A DNA stretch of 64,000 bases from Conchocele bisecta (GCA_029237695.1 CM055273.1:62423968-62487967), one strand, 5' to 3'. Positions 11,291 through 22,014 are shown, numbered from the stretch's first letter. The notes: generated by a model from the sequence alone, not told the origin. Translations and numbers: made by a program.

Positions 11291-11903
11291 ATGGATCATG
11301 ATACATACCATATTAAGTTTCCATTCAATGCGACTTTGGATCAGAGAGATACTAAAACGAATACCGTAGGTTTAGCGCACATTTCGGTCAGTGTGACCAA
11401 TCTTGTCCAGCATTTCGAAAGCGGCCCCGACAGAAACCCTTTGCTGCAAGTTGTTTCTGGCCATACCACATTTAGATTGGGCTCTGTAGCCGATGTAACC
11501 AACTTGACAATTGTTAATAATACTTATCTAGCTATGTATACTTTGAGGGAGTATTCATTTATTTTTCACAAAATGCGTTATTTCATATAAAACTAACGAC
11601 TGCATATATTTGATGATTAAAAGTATGCAGAATTATTATACTGAATTTATTACATTATCACAGCCAAAATGGCTGTGATAATGTAATACATTCAGTATAA
11701 TAAAAACGAATTTCTCCCTCAAAGTGTACTTAGCAAGATAAGTAGACTTTGCAATGTTGATGAATTAGGCTGCTGATATTCGTCTCCATCATGTCTCGCC
11801 ACAGATAATTGGGCCACCAGCTGAGACAAAGGACCTTATGACTTTCCATTGGCATCAGTTGGCGACCCTGATCGTCTTATACATAGTCACAGTGTTATCC
11901 TAG
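11291..11903 (+). pseudogene. Open frame split by a MITE; hydrophobic C-terminus
   Basis: From the ATG at 11291 a frame runs 65 codons (starting MDHDTYHIKFPFNATLDQ) to ...TFRLGS at 11485. It is then cut by the family A MITE. If the MITE and one copy of its CTG target duplication are removed, the same frame continues as DIRLHHVSPQIIGPP... for 42 codons to the TAG at 11901-11903. The spliced product would be 107 residues, ending in a hydrophobic tail (HQLATLIVLYIVTVLS) that could be a membrane anchor or GPI signal. The frame is also open upstream to 11258, but without an ATG. An upstream TAA means the true start may lie in another exon. I do not recognise the family. The insertion makes this copy broken unless the MITE is spliced out, for which I see no evidence. 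Confidence 0.5.
11487..11772. mobile_element. Family A MITE inside an open frame
   Basis: CTG at 11484-11486 and CTG at 11773-11775 form a perfect 3-bp duplication around TAGCCGATG...TTAGGCTG. This is the cleanest evidence in the window for the family A target. Confidence 0.85.
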
Positions 11904-12230
11904 AATCTTATCATTTTTCTTGCCGGTAAAGCAGTCTGATCTGGGGCTACATTGGTCGCAAACGTCGTAAGGTCAGTTTTCTCAGCGGATATATCATATA
12001 TCGTATACAGGAACAACAATCAATGCTTTGTATTATCACTTGATTATAGTATCAGCCAAATGACTACAGAATACAATTGTTAACCAGGATCTGACAGAAA
12101 CATGGATAATTTCACTTCTGTCCCGACATGACCAGCACAACCATACTCTCGTATACGGTGTACTGATTATATCGGTCTGCTATTTGCAGCAATACTAGTA
12201 AACGTGTACATGCTGTAGTATTATATTTTA

Positions 12231-12665
12231 CCTACCCATGAAATACATAGCTATACGATGTAAATAAAAGTCATGTTCTCATCGATGAAATAAACAACTT
12301 CCGGTGAAAATACTTCTGCTATCTATATTCATAACGCGCAGCATCTGCAGTGCCGGACTGCAAACAGGCTGCAAATACACATTCATTACCGTATACAGTC
12401 TAAAAAACTGCTAATTTCCATGTTAGCGGTATATATAAGAAATAGAATATTCATATTTTTGCAACGAATATGAAATATATGTTCATCGAGTGGTGTGAAA
12501 TGTCCATATTTCACGAGTGCCTAACGGGTGTGCCTAACGAGTGGTGTGAAATGTCCATATTTCACGAGTGCCTAACGGCACTCGTGAAATATGGACATTT
12601 CACACCACTCGATGAACATGTATGTCATATTCGTTGCAAAAATATGAATATCCTCTATATATTGT
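12231..12665. repeat. Repeat ending in a TCGAGTGGTGTGAAATG hairpin
   Basis: TTTACCTACCCATGAAATACATAG begins a stretch repeated at 60958-61300. It ends in a hairpin (GTTCATCGAGTGGTGTGAAA and complement). In this copy the hairpin contains an extra direct repeat (TGTCCATATTTCACGAGTGCC twice). Confidence 0.75.
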
Positions 12666-12839
12666 ATTACATGGAGTAAGCGTTGATCCGATTTTGCTGG
12701 AGTACACGTATGTATGGGCGTTTGCTGTCCAATTTGGTGAAATGTTGGCCCTATATATTTGAATTCCCAGGATATGTGAGTGTAGACGTCTAATGAACTG
12801 CCGATACACACAGAACGGGCAGTTAATTGGTGGAAAACG

Positions 12840-13320
12840 CGTTTTTTTTTTGTTTCGTTGTTTATAGCAACACTATTATGTTTTACATAATTCAGCTACA
12901 TAATTATATTCTAACCATACATCCTACGGCTATTAATTAATATAGGTAAATACATGTACATAGTATGTATGCATTGCTTGGTGACACAGTGCATTATGGT
13001 AGTAGGTCATAGATAGATACACTCAGCTTCAACGACAACTGCTTCATAAGAGTGATGTGATATATGAATATGTAAATATTGTCTTGTTACTGTATACTAT
13101 TTTTTTTTATTTTTTTTTACAGTTTCACCACTTCGTGCGTTTGACACATACAGCAACTAATCAGACAGTAAACCAAATCAAATTTGGTGCAATACATAAC
13201 AGACATATATGACAACGGAAAGCTATACATATTATGCCAGCAAACTATACAAAAGACGAGATATCTGAGAATTTCTCACATCAATAATAATCTGTCGCAA
13301 ATATCATTGATTTAGGCGAC
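12840..13320. other. Gap: no gene seen
   Basis: AT-rich, with homopolymer T runs at 12842-12850 and 13090-13120. No convincing open frame or long inverted repeat. Confidence 0.6.
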
Positions 13321-13324
13321 ACAT

Positions 13325-13542
13325 TTAATTAGTTTAAATAATTTAAAAATATCATGCCTCATTAGCATATAAAAATAGCCTGATACCACCGCGCGTCACT
13401 ATCAGTAAAATAAATATTACTAAATGATTATATCTGTATAGCGGCCACTCGTAATTATAGAACTGGTGGAATAGTGACACAATTATACACTTATGTAATT
13501 CCCATAAAGAACAGTTTGTGCCTACTGAGTGGGTATGTACCT
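13325..13542. mobile_element. Family D MITE, right half only
   Basis: Contains the GATACCACCGCGCGTCACTA segment and the terminal CTACTGAGTGGGTATGTACCT followed by TTAA (13543-13546). The opposite end is missing. Confidence 0.8.
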
Positions 13543-13744
13543 TTAATAGCATGCATCGTGAAATAATAGGACGTTATACTTGTATACAAACCCACATATT
13601 CTGCGGTTTATTTCGTGGCTGAAAGGCTAGAAGCTTGACACACTACTGCCGGAAATTAATGTTGCCAAGAAACATTGCCATAATGGGATTCACACGGGAA
13701 ATGGCACGTGCTGTGGGTCTGGCCATTTGTGCGTTTGACACGAA

Positions 13745-14005
13745 CACATATATGCGGATGTGACGGGAGAAATGGCACGTATGGGTTTTGCGACCAGTGT
13801 AGATCCAGATCAGCCTGTGCATTCGCACAATCTGACCAGGATCTGCACTCTTCGCCATTTCGTCAATGAAACACGCTACATATATTCTTCTACAAAGTAA
13901 CATAGATCGTTACCAGGATACATGGATGTGCTATTTCATCAGGAGCTACACTGGTCACAAATCCAATACATCCCATTTATTTCCAGTCACAGTCACCAAT
14001 GTTCA
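13745..14005. repeat. Family K repeat
   Basis: Includes GACGGGAGAAATGGCACG, GATCCAGATCAGCCTGTGC, and the closing CATTTATTTCCAGTCACAG. The two halves are diverged. Confidence 0.6.
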
Positions 14006-14126
14006 CGTCCAGAGTCTGAATGGGGGCCTATCATAGGTAGAAGTAACGGACCGATATCTATAAATACATTAAATATACCTGAAAGCATCAATAACTGAAA
14101 ACAAATAAGCCTAACAATTTCTTTAC

Positions 14127-14228
14127 TCCCTCCTTTTGTATTCGATAGCGAATGTTTTGCCGTATGTCTGCGCTCTGTAACCCGTTGGATGAGTATTTGG
14201 CACCATTTTGAAGTTTACCACTCCCGGA
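14127..14228 (-). CDS. Possible internal exon, minus strand
   Basis: A 102-nt open segment between an acceptor-like TGCGACCAG and a donor-like GGA|GTAAAG gives 34 codons in phase 0: SGSGKLQNGAKY, then SSNGLQSADIRQ and NIRYRIQKEG. Composition is protein-like and hydrophilic, and the segment is richer in CpG than its surroundings. The pyrimidine tract is weak, and I do not recognise the protein. A relic exon or a chance frame are both possible. Confidence 0.33.
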
Positions 14229-14696
14229 CTGGTCGCAATCGAGAATCATAACAATTTTCATATTAATTTGTCTGTTTTTGTATCATTTGAAACAACTTAT
14301 ATGGCAGTTGTATACGTTTGCCGATGTGTTTATAAATATACAATGAACTAAAGTTACATTAAACAATATTTTATGATTCGGATGAAAATGTGCATGTTTA
14401 ATTACGCCACCCACTGAGTTGCAATGGCAAACATGTACATGTACCTCAATAACTTCCTAAAACTATCATAGTTTAGTATTTTCTCTGTGATATGTAGGCT
14501 CATTAGACATGTTAATTGCATACATGCCCATTATCCGATGTCTACTGCCTAACGCATGTAAATATCATTCACTTATTGCATTATCCATTATCTCATTAGG
14601 GAGGCACACATTGTATTACTAAATTGTACTACGTACTCATTTTAAATTGATATTTAACAAGGATTTCATAACAGTACCTTTGATGACATGTTGATA

Positions 14697-15038
14697 CAGT
14701 GGAACCCCTCTAAACCGGACGCCCGGGGTGCTATAAATAGTTAAAAAATAGCGGACAAGAAATCATCATTTTTTCTTTTATTTCTCCCTGTAAATATCAT
14801 GAATATGTCTTGGAATTTCATTAGAATTGAGTCCTGATGAAAGTCCAAGACATATTTACAGAGAGAAGTAAAACATATACTCCTATATTATTTTGTTCCA
14901 ATGTAATTAAGCACTCCACAAACAATATTTGTCATTTCCAAGCATAAAGAGACGCGACAATGAACTAACATATAATAAAACTCATCGAAACTAAACACAA
15001 TGGCGTCCACATGGTGTCCGGTTTAGAGAGGTTCACTG
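14697..15038. mobile_element. Family G element, TA flanks
   Basis: Reference description for family G. CAGTGGAACCCCTCTAAACC...GGTTTAGAGAGGTTCACTG lies between TA dinucleotides. The end sequence resembles pogo/Tigger-type (IS630-Tc1-mariner) termini as I remember them. An internal hairpin (AATATGTCTTGGA...TCCAAGACATATT) is present. Non-coding. Confidence 0.75.
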
Positions 15039-15149
15039 TATACCAGTTATACGTTTCATTTACACAAAGAAATTGAAGCTGTGTGATCTGTCTAGGAGCA
15101 TGCATACGTTCTGCATATATAGCCACTATATTCATTTAGCAGCTATGTA

Positions 15150-15171
15150 CAGGGTGTATGATCACGTGGTT

Positions 15172-15202
<31 letters not shown>

Positions 15203-15600
15203 GTACTGAAACTTCCAGAAGCCCTCCGATTCAAAGAACATATTATTTCATTTTGTCCATATTATGTAACGGAAGTTGGTGAAATCAGGCGTATCAAACG
15301 CGTCTTGTTAAGTTGCATTTGGTGGTCTCTGTACCTTGGCCCAAACTTCTGTCGTTTTTGCGAAGAATCGATTTCCGTGTCTATCGACACGGAAATCGAT
15401 TCTTCGCAAAACGACATAAGTATGTGCCGAACTACCGGGACGACCAAATGCCGCCCATGAAAACGAGTTTGCTGCGCCATATTTCATCAAAATCCGTTGC
15501 ATATTAAGGAAAATATCAAATAATACTTACTTTGGAGTGGGCGAGCTTTCAACACTTTCAGCCATTGTTGTTGTTGTAACCACGTGATCATCCACCTTGA
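15150..15600. mobile_element. TIR element GATCACGTGGTTACAACAACAAC
   Basis: Ends are GTATGATCACGTGGTTACAA with an (ACA)n run, and TTGTAACCACGTGATCATCC. The centre is a hairpin (GAAGAATCGATTTCCGTG, then its complement). A second copy is at 49125-49545. The several open frames of about 65-100 codons in it fall on both strands of the hairpin and are not supported. Confidence 0.75.
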
Positions 15601-15786
15601 TGTACGCATACATGCTATAAACTACTCTATCTAATATCTTATGAACATTGTAATCAATGTGTTTTAGTTCAGGTTGGTCTATACTTGCATAGCATGTTGG
15701 TGGCTCAATTATATCTCGTCAACAGACCTTCGTATAATCGACAAGGAAATTGGTTTTCATCCAAGGATTGAACACTCACGACTACT

Positions 15787-16250
15787 ACGGAACCCCGCAG
15801 GGAACATGGATTTTTTTTATTAATTCGTTCCCACGAAATAACAATTCGTTCCCACGAAATAACAATTCGTTCCCTCAATTTAACAATTCGTTCCCACGAA
15901 TTAGCAATTCGTTCCCTCAATTTAACAATTCGTTCCCACGAAATAACAATTTGTTCCCACAGGAACGAATTGTTTAATCGTGGGAACGAATTGTTAATTC
16001 GAGGGAACGAATCGTTGAATTGAGGGAACGAATTGTCATTTCGTGGGAACGAATTGTTAACGGGAACGTTAATTCGAAGGAACGAATTGTTATATCGTGG
16101 GAACGAATTGTTAATTCGAGGGAACGAATTGTTAAATTGAGGGAACAAATTGTTATTTCGTGGGAACGAATTAATAAAAAAAATCCATGTTCCCTGCGGG
16201 GATCGAATTAATAAAAAAAATGAATTCTACGTCCCCGGCGGGGCTCCGTA
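15787..16250. mobile_element. Family C array element
   Basis: Reference description for family C. TACGGAACCCCGCAGGG starts and CCCCGGCGGGGCTCCGTA ends the element. Between them, 22-bp units written TTCGTTCCC(A/T)CGAA...AACAA run forward and then switch once (around 15965) to the complement GGGAACGAATTGTTA. The unit spacers vary (CACGAAAT, CTCAATTT, CTCGAATT, CACGATAT). Flanks CGACTAC and CGATTAC suggest a target duplication of 6-7 bp. A duplicated right end (CTGCGGGGATCG) precedes the true one. Confidence 0.85.
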
Positions 16251-16334
16251 CGATTACATCATGATCGTATCATAAGTGTGTCAAAAACGTAATGTAACAC
16301 TCAATACGAACGACAAGTTGATAGCCCCTACCTG

Positions 16335-16644
16335 TAGCCGATTTCATCAAACTTGCAACGTATACTTATCTAGCAATCTAAGTATTCTTATCTAGATGAA
16401 TAATCATTTATTTTTCACAAAATGCATTATTTCATATAGAACTAACGACTGCATATAATTGATGATTAAAAGTATGCAGAATTATTATACTGAATTTATT
16501 ACATTATCACAGCCAAAATGGCTATGATAATGTAATACATTCGGTATAATAAAAATTAATAACTTTATCCTTAAATTGAAAACGTCTCCCTCAAAGTATA
16601 CTAGGATAGATAAATATAATTTGCAATGTTGGTGAAATAGGCTA
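16335..16644. mobile_element. Family A MITE
   Basis: CTG|TAGCCGATTTCATCAA...GGTGAAATAGGCTA|CAG. The flanking trinucleotides differ only in the central base. Confidence 0.85.
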
Positions 16645-16705
16645 CAGGTGAAGTAGTAACAACGAGACTGGGACTAAACTCACCACACTTTCCCAGGCAC
16701 AAATA

Positions 16706-17442
16706 AACTGTCTGTTCCCCGTTTTGCGGCCGGCGTACATTTTGACTATTAACCCTTTGAACCCGAAATCCCGCTATATCGGGTTATGCAAAAAGTGCAG
16801 ATCCAGATGAGCCGGCTCGTAACGACCCGTCTCGTCATGATCTGCACTTTGTGAAAGTAATTTTAATATTTTTGAGAACAAAAACACCCCCTTTTCATAA
16901 ATGGACGAATCTGAAAATCATGTTGTGACCATTGGATTGGTCGGAACATTAGCATATCACAGTCAATTCCAGTTCATTAGGGTTGAAAGGGTTAAACGCG
17001 TTGCATATAAAACATATTTATATGTAAGTACGTTTTCATCAATAACAAAAACGCAGCCCCCGCCCCCCCCCCGCCCCAACCCCACCCCCATTTGTTTAAT
17101 TTGATGAAATTTCATCAAATGTTAATTTTATTGCGACACATGTTTTTCCTATGGGAATTTAACATGGTGGCTAAAATAGACTTTTTGAAATAATCTTGGA
17201 ATTTTTGGACCGATTTTCAAAATCTAACTTTTGTTTTCTTAGTTGCATCATTGATTTTTTAGTTTTTCGACCCTACTTGCAATTCTCCAGCTCATTGTTG
17301 ACCCATGGCTCATCAAATAAAAAAACATAGAGGAAAGTGATTATTTTGTGATTAATTAAAAAGCATTTCCAGATAAATATTTTCTTAGGTTTTATGTTTA
17401 AGAGCCAGCAGTTGGTCGGCAGAAAAACGTGGAACAGTCATT
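16706..17442. mobile_element. Family H element carrying a nested TTAA MITE
   Basis: The arms ACTGTCTGTTCCCCGTTTTG and AAAACGTGGAACAGTCAT mark the host element. The interior includes a run of C (17058-17075) and CCTATGGGAATTTAACATGG, as in the other copies. The left arm is interrupted at ATTAA by the element at 16753-16991. Confidence 0.75.
16753..16991. mobile_element. Family E MITE, piggyBac-like, nested
   Basis: TTAA at 16749-16752 and 16992-16995 surround CCCTTTGAACCC...GGGTTGAAAGGG. The short CCCTTT-type ends and TTAA duplication are typical of piggyBac. Inside is a hairpin (TGCAGATCCAGATGAGCCGG and near-complement). The uninterrupted host sequence (ATTAAACACATT) is seen at 10160-10190. 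Confidence 0.85.
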
Positions 17443-17531
17443 AGCAGAGCCTTCACATGAAGTACATGTAAACAGCTTGCAGCAAATCATATTTATCAGA
17501 TGCCACTAATAATCCGTTGATATAACGTCAT

Positions 17532-17600
17532 AGTTGCGAACTTCAAGGTAACTCTTGCAATCTATGCTAATTGCAAGAGTTACCGTTCGCAACTAATAAC
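17532..17600. repeat. Hairpin GTTGCGAAC...GTTCGCAAC
   Basis: Arms ATAGTTGCGAAC and GTTCGCAACTAATA enclose GTAACTCTTGCAA/TTGCAAGAGTTAC. A related hairpin with a longer GC-rich tip lies at 49691-49797. Confidence 0.75.
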
Positions 17601-17633
17601 GTCACTGACTGTAAATGATATGATATATTAGTA

Positions 17634-17835
17634 CAGTGGAACCTCTCTAAACCGGACACCAATAACACACATATCATCTTATTTTTGATGAGTTTCTTGG
17701 TCATTTATCTCCGGTGATAATGCCTGTTCGTGTTAACATAACACACATATATGGCTCGGAATGACCAAATGCCCGATTTACAGCGAAACCTCTCTAAGCC
17801 CCCCCCAGGGTGTCCGGTTTAGAGAGATTTCACTG
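17634..17835. mobile_element. Family G element, 202 bp
   Basis: TA|CAGTGGAACCTCTCTAAACC...GGTTTAGAGAGATTTCACTG|TA. A second internal copy of the end (CAGCGAAACCTCTCTAAG) suggests a partial duplication. Confidence 0.75.
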
Positions 17836-17937
17836 TATTTGTTTGCACGCGCTGATCCAATACTAAACGTCATGCCGCATCGAGGAAGTTCCCTGGAATC
17901 CAATTAGTGTAATTTCTAGCAAATGTGCACAGTAACC

Positions 17938-18371
17938 GACGGCGCCCCGCAGTGGAGATGGATTTGTTTGTTATTAATTCGTCTCCACGAAATAACAATT
18001 CGTTCCCTCAATTTAACAATTCATTCCCTCGAATCAACAATTCATTCTCACGAAATTACAATCCGTTCCCTCGATTTCACAATTAGTTCCCACGATATAA
18101 CGATTCGTTCCCTCGAATTGACAATTCGTTCACACGAAATAACAATTCGTTCCCTCAATTTAACAATTCGTTCCCACAATATAGCGATTCGTTCGCTCGA
18201 ATTAACAATTCGTTCCCACGAATTGCTAATGCGAGGGAACGAATTGTGAATTCGTGGTAACGAATTGTTAATTCGAGGGAACGAATTGTTAAATTGAGGG
18301 AACGAATTGTTATTTCGTGGGAACGAATTAATAAAAAAAACAATTCTACGTCCCCTGCGGGGCTCCGTAGT
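17938..18371. mobile_element. Family C array element
   Basis: GTAACC occurs outside both ends (before GACGGCGCCCCGC and after GGGGCTCCGTA), a 6-bp target duplication. Units run forward to about 18225 and then as the complement. Confidence 0.85.
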
Positions 18372-18532
18372 AACCAGCCAAGACGTACGTTGTACATGTA
18401 TTTTGGTACGCATACAACATTTATACTGGTCTCTGGACATTAACATTTACCATATTTTCCATTAAAGTGGTTGTAACTGGAGAAATGGGGTTTATGTGTT
18501 TTGCGAAAACTGTAGATACAGATCAGACTCTG

Positions 18533-18832
18533 CGTTTCACTAAACATCATACGACTAAAATGTTCGTAAGTGCAAACTTATGATTGTCTGTAAATTTCAC
18601 ATTAACAATGTATTCTTGTCAATGCCTTCTTACGACTAAAACGTTCGTAAGTGCAAATTTAGGATCGTCTATAAATATCAATTATTGGATTTATATTTAT
18701 TGAGCATCTGCTGCATTTGCAGCCAATGCTCAATAAATGTAAATCCATCAATTGAAATTAAAATTTATAGACGATCCTAAATTTGCACTTTCGAACGTTT
18801 TAGTCGTAAGAAATTTGGTGAAACGGGCCCAG
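18533..18832. mobile_element. Family B MITE with a doubled left arm
   Basis: GTTTCACTAAACATCATACG...GTATTCTTGTCAA is followed by a second left arm (TACGACTAAAACGTTCG), then the normal core and the right end GGTGAAACGGGCCCAG. It reads as two nested or recombined copies. Confidence 0.75.
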
Positions 18833-18887
18833 CACTGTTCGCCATTTAATCAATGAAACACCCGTCAACGGTCATGCTTTTACTGAA

Positions 18888-19113
18888 ATGTTCGTACGAC
18901 TAAAATGTTCGTAAGTGCAAATTTAGGATAGTCTGGAAAATTCAATTGATGGATTTACATTTATTGAGCATAGGCTGCATGTGCAGCGTATGCTCAATAA
19001 ATGTAAATCCTGTAATTGTTTACAAGAAAACATTGTTAATGTGAAATTTACAGACTAATATAATTTTGCACTTACGAATCTTTTAGTCGTACGAAGTTTA
19101 GTGAAACGGCCCC
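18888..19113. mobile_element. Family B MITE
   Basis: The outer left tip is lost (it starts TTCGTACGACTAAAATG). The core palindrome and right end AGTGAAACGGCCCCCAG are intact. Confidence 0.8.
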
Positions 19114-19252
19114 CAGGCTACAGAAGTGTGCTATTTAATCAGGAGCGACATTTGTCCTGTCACAGCCACAATGACGTCAAAATGGTGTCCGGTTTTGAGG
19201 GAATCCAGAGTAATCTATCTAGCGATATGAGCGTTTCAAAACACATTACAAT

Positions 19253-19470
19253 TTTGAGACACACCATGTGATTTTGTACGTTCGGACATCTGCGTAATTT
19301 CATGAATTACGTTTACAAAATTTGCAATATTTCCGTAAATGTCGTAAAAAATTGTTAACTTTTGACTTTATTTATGAAAAATATTGTAAATTTTGTAAGC
19401 GTATTTAATGAAATTACGCAGATGTCCAAAGATACCAAATCACATGGCGTGGCTCATTTATGTGCGTTGC
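19253..19470. repeat. Palindromic repeat related to 2393
   Basis: Arms GAGACACACCATGTGATTTTG...CAAATCACATGGCGTGGCTC with the GTACGTTCGGACATCTGCG stem are shared with the element at 2393-2682. Confidence 0.7.
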
Positions 19471-19684
19471 AATCATGTTAGACATCATCATTAAACACGA
19501 AAAACTGTGACACGGATCAAAAGGTAACAACACTGAGGTTATTATGGTGTCCAGTTGCCAACGTCTCTACTGTATAGTAGCGATATTTTAAATCTTTTGC
19601 AAATGGACGATTTTATATCATTTGCAACACACGTACTACGCTGACTCGGTAAGCTACATGTATATGTTATTCTACACAAACCGG

Positions 19685-19983
19685 GGGTCCGTTTCACTAA
19701 ACTTCGTACGATAAAAACGATTGTACGAATATTTTTATTAATTTGCTTCTCACATTAACGTGGCCAACTAATGCTACTATTTTCCACAGGCATTCCGCGT
19801 GTTTCTGCTTTCATCGGTATACCGAAACACGCCGAATGCCTGTGCTATTTCCGCCTACCTGTGCACATGATTACATCTTCCACTAACAGTTTATCAACAT
19901 CGCCAATCAGTGTAAATGTTATTTTAAATTCAAATTTTGCACTTACGAATTTCTTAGTCGTACGAAGTTTAGTAAAACGGGCC
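19685..19983. mobile_element. Family B MITE invaded at its centre
   Basis: The left end GGGGGTCCGTTTCACTAAAC and right end GTAAAACGGGCCCC are present. The core is replaced by a short CATTCCGCGTGTTTCTGC...CGAAACACGCCGAATG palindrome from the element type at 9097. Confidence 0.7.
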
Positions 19984-20767
19984 CCAGACTTCGCTCCATG
20001 AATTGCAAATGACCTTATTGCAACCAATCACATCATATCATTTGATCGAGTTCCATAAATTGTCGTCTGCTATTTTGTTTATTCATCAGCAAACATATTG
20101 TGGCAGCGCTTGAGAATTGGAGACGATTCTCATGCGCTGTCAACATATGTTTTTCAAAAATTGTCGTCTGCTATTTCTTTATTTTTTTTAGTTTATTCCT
20201 CAAAGTATATTGTGGCAGCGCTGTCAAAATATGTTTTTTAACAAGAAAAAACAGAAAATAAGCAGCAGACGACACAGTTTAATTTAGCTTCGAAATGGTT
20301 ACAATAAACCACGGAGAACAACAGACGACAACGCGACCGTGGATGAAACTATAGCACAAACACCCTCTTATTATTAGATTTACATTCTGGTTAATTTTGT
20401 CAAAACTATCATTTTACGCAGACCGACTAAATATCTGGGGGCCGTTTCACTAAACTTCGTACGACTAAAATGTTAGTAAGTGCAGATTTAGAATAGTCTG
20501 TAAATTTAAATTGACGGCTTTACATTTATTGAGCATAGGCTGCATGCAGCCTATGATCAATAAATGTAAATCCAATAATTGTTTACAAGAAATCATTGTT
20601 AATGTGAAATTTACAGACTATCATAAGTTTGCACTTACGAACATTTTAGTCGTAGGAAGTTTAGTGAAACGGCCCCAGATTAGGATCTACACTGTTTGAG
20701 CATCACTAATACAGTGGAACCTCTCTAAGCCGGACACCGAGAATGCATTTGTTTGTTTAATTAGATT
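19984..20767. repeat. Segmental duplication, copy 1 (occupied)
   Basis: This block is repeated at 20826-21411: the same run from GACTTCGCTCCATGAATTGC through two family I hairpins to a family G end and TTTGTTTAATTAGATTG. Copy 1 carries a family B insertion that copy 2 lacks. It has also lost one arm of the first hairpin (GAGAATTGGAGACGATTCTC here). Confidence 0.85.
20438..20675. mobile_element. Family B MITE with an empty-site partner
   Basis: Reference description for family B. The near-perfect palindrome has ends GGGGCCGTTTCACTAAAC...GTTTAGTGAAACGGCCC. Its stem is CGTACGACTAAAATGTTCG and its core GCATAGGCTGCATGCAGCC. It is flanked by CTG (20435-20437) and CAG (20676-20678). The duplicated empty site at 21316-21325 reads ATCTGATTAG. 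Non-coding. Confidence 0.9.
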
Positions 20768-20825
20768 GATTATTAATTAGATAAACTCATAGACCGGTAT
20801 ACCGATGAAAGCCGAAACACGCCGA

Positions 20826-21411
20826 ATGACTTCGCTCCATGAATTGCAAATGACCTTATCGCAACCAATCACATCATATGATTTGATCGAGTTCCAAAAA
20901 TTGTCGTCTGCTATTTTGTTTCATATTATGTAGTTTTGTCATGTTTATTCATCAGCAAACATATTGTGGCAGCGCTTGAGAATCGTCCCCATTGGAGACG
21001 ATTCTCATGCTCTGTCAACATATGTTTTTAAAAAATTGTCGTCTGCTGTTGTTTTTTTGTTTTTTTTTTAGTTTATTCCTCAGCAAAGCATATTGTGGCA
21101 GCGCTGTCAACATATGATTTTTAACAAGAAAAAACAGAAAATAAGCAGCAGACGACACAGTTTAATTTAGCTTCGTAATGGTTACAATACACCACGGAGA
21201 ACAAAAGACGACAACGCGACCGTGGATGAAACTATAGGACAAACACCCTCTTATTATTAGATTTACATTCTGGATAATTTTGTCAAAACTATCATTTTAC
21301 GCAGACCGACTAAATATCTGATTAGGATCTACACTGTTTGAGCAACGATGATACAGTGGAACCTCTCTAAACCGGACACCGATAATGCATTTGTTTGTTT
21401 AATTAGATTGG
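20826..21411. repeat. Segmental duplication, copy 2 (empty)
   Basis: Matches copy 1 with few differences. It retains the full first hairpin (GAGAATCGTCCCCATTGGAG) and reads AAATATCTGATTAGGATC without interruption where copy 1 holds a MITE. Confidence 0.85.
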
Positions 21412-21632
21412 TGTCACCGACATTTATGTCTGATGTAGATGTCTGTTCATGATTGCAAAGCACGCTAAAGTGTCTTGGGGCGCTCATATGCACTATTATG
21501 CAAGGATATTTCTCCAGCCACCGTCCCCAAACATACCTACCTTTATATCGTCGTTGCTACCGATTCCAATGCCACAGAAATATAAACTCCAAACAATACC
21601 AGTATTAACACTTAGACCGCTACACACAACAA

Positions 21633-21812
21633 TTGTCGTCTGCTGTTGCATTACATCTAGCCTTATTTCTCAATAACAACATGGTTTAGCAGCACTTTAG
21701 AATCATTTCCATTCTAAAGTGCTGTCAAAGCATGTCGGAAATGATGATTCTAAAGTGCTGTCAAAGCATGTCTTTTGTGATCAAAATAGAAAATAAACAG
21801 CAGACGACAAAA
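21633..21812. repeat. Family I hairpin
   Basis: TTGTCGTCTGCTGTTGC...AACAGCAGACGACAA. The inner stem TTAGAATCATTTCC appears with a partial duplication of the right arm (TCTAAAGTGCTGTCAAAGCATGTC twice). Confidence 0.8.
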
Positions 21813-21836
21813 AATAATACAGCGGTGTAAGTCTTA

Positions 21837-22014
21837 AATCATAAGCAGATAACGAGATCGCATCTTCCACGATCGTGTTTATTGCCACATAAAATCCGAT
21901 TGACTCCGCGTCACCTAAATACCAGCGAGAAACAAACACCCGCTTATTCCAATATCCGATTGTGGCGCATGTCGCGTTCAAGCCGTCAGGCACACGCACT
22001 ATGACGTCGTCCAT
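21837..22014 (-). CDS. Unassigned open segment, minus strand
   Basis: An ATG at 22012-22014 starts MDDVIVRVPDGLNATCATIG, then YWNKRVFVSRWYLGD... for about 59 codons before the frame runs into the family I hairpin, where it closes. The sequence looks protein-like. Parts of it (AAACACCCGCTTATT, AATAAACACGATCGTGG) resemble the stretch beside other family I hairpins at 20290-20380 and 21190-21260. It may therefore be part of a larger repeat. Confidence 0.2.

Noticed and set aside
15705..16211. Asn/Ser/Phe-rich frames of up to 147 codons
   Set aside because: Products of the family C 22-bp units. Similar frames appear in every family C copy on both strands.
21540..21610. A 70-nt segment with a strong AAG|GTAGGT donor on the minus strand
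   Set aside because: The acceptor lies at the edge of a family I hairpin and the donor side runs into a family K-like arm. Too short to support.
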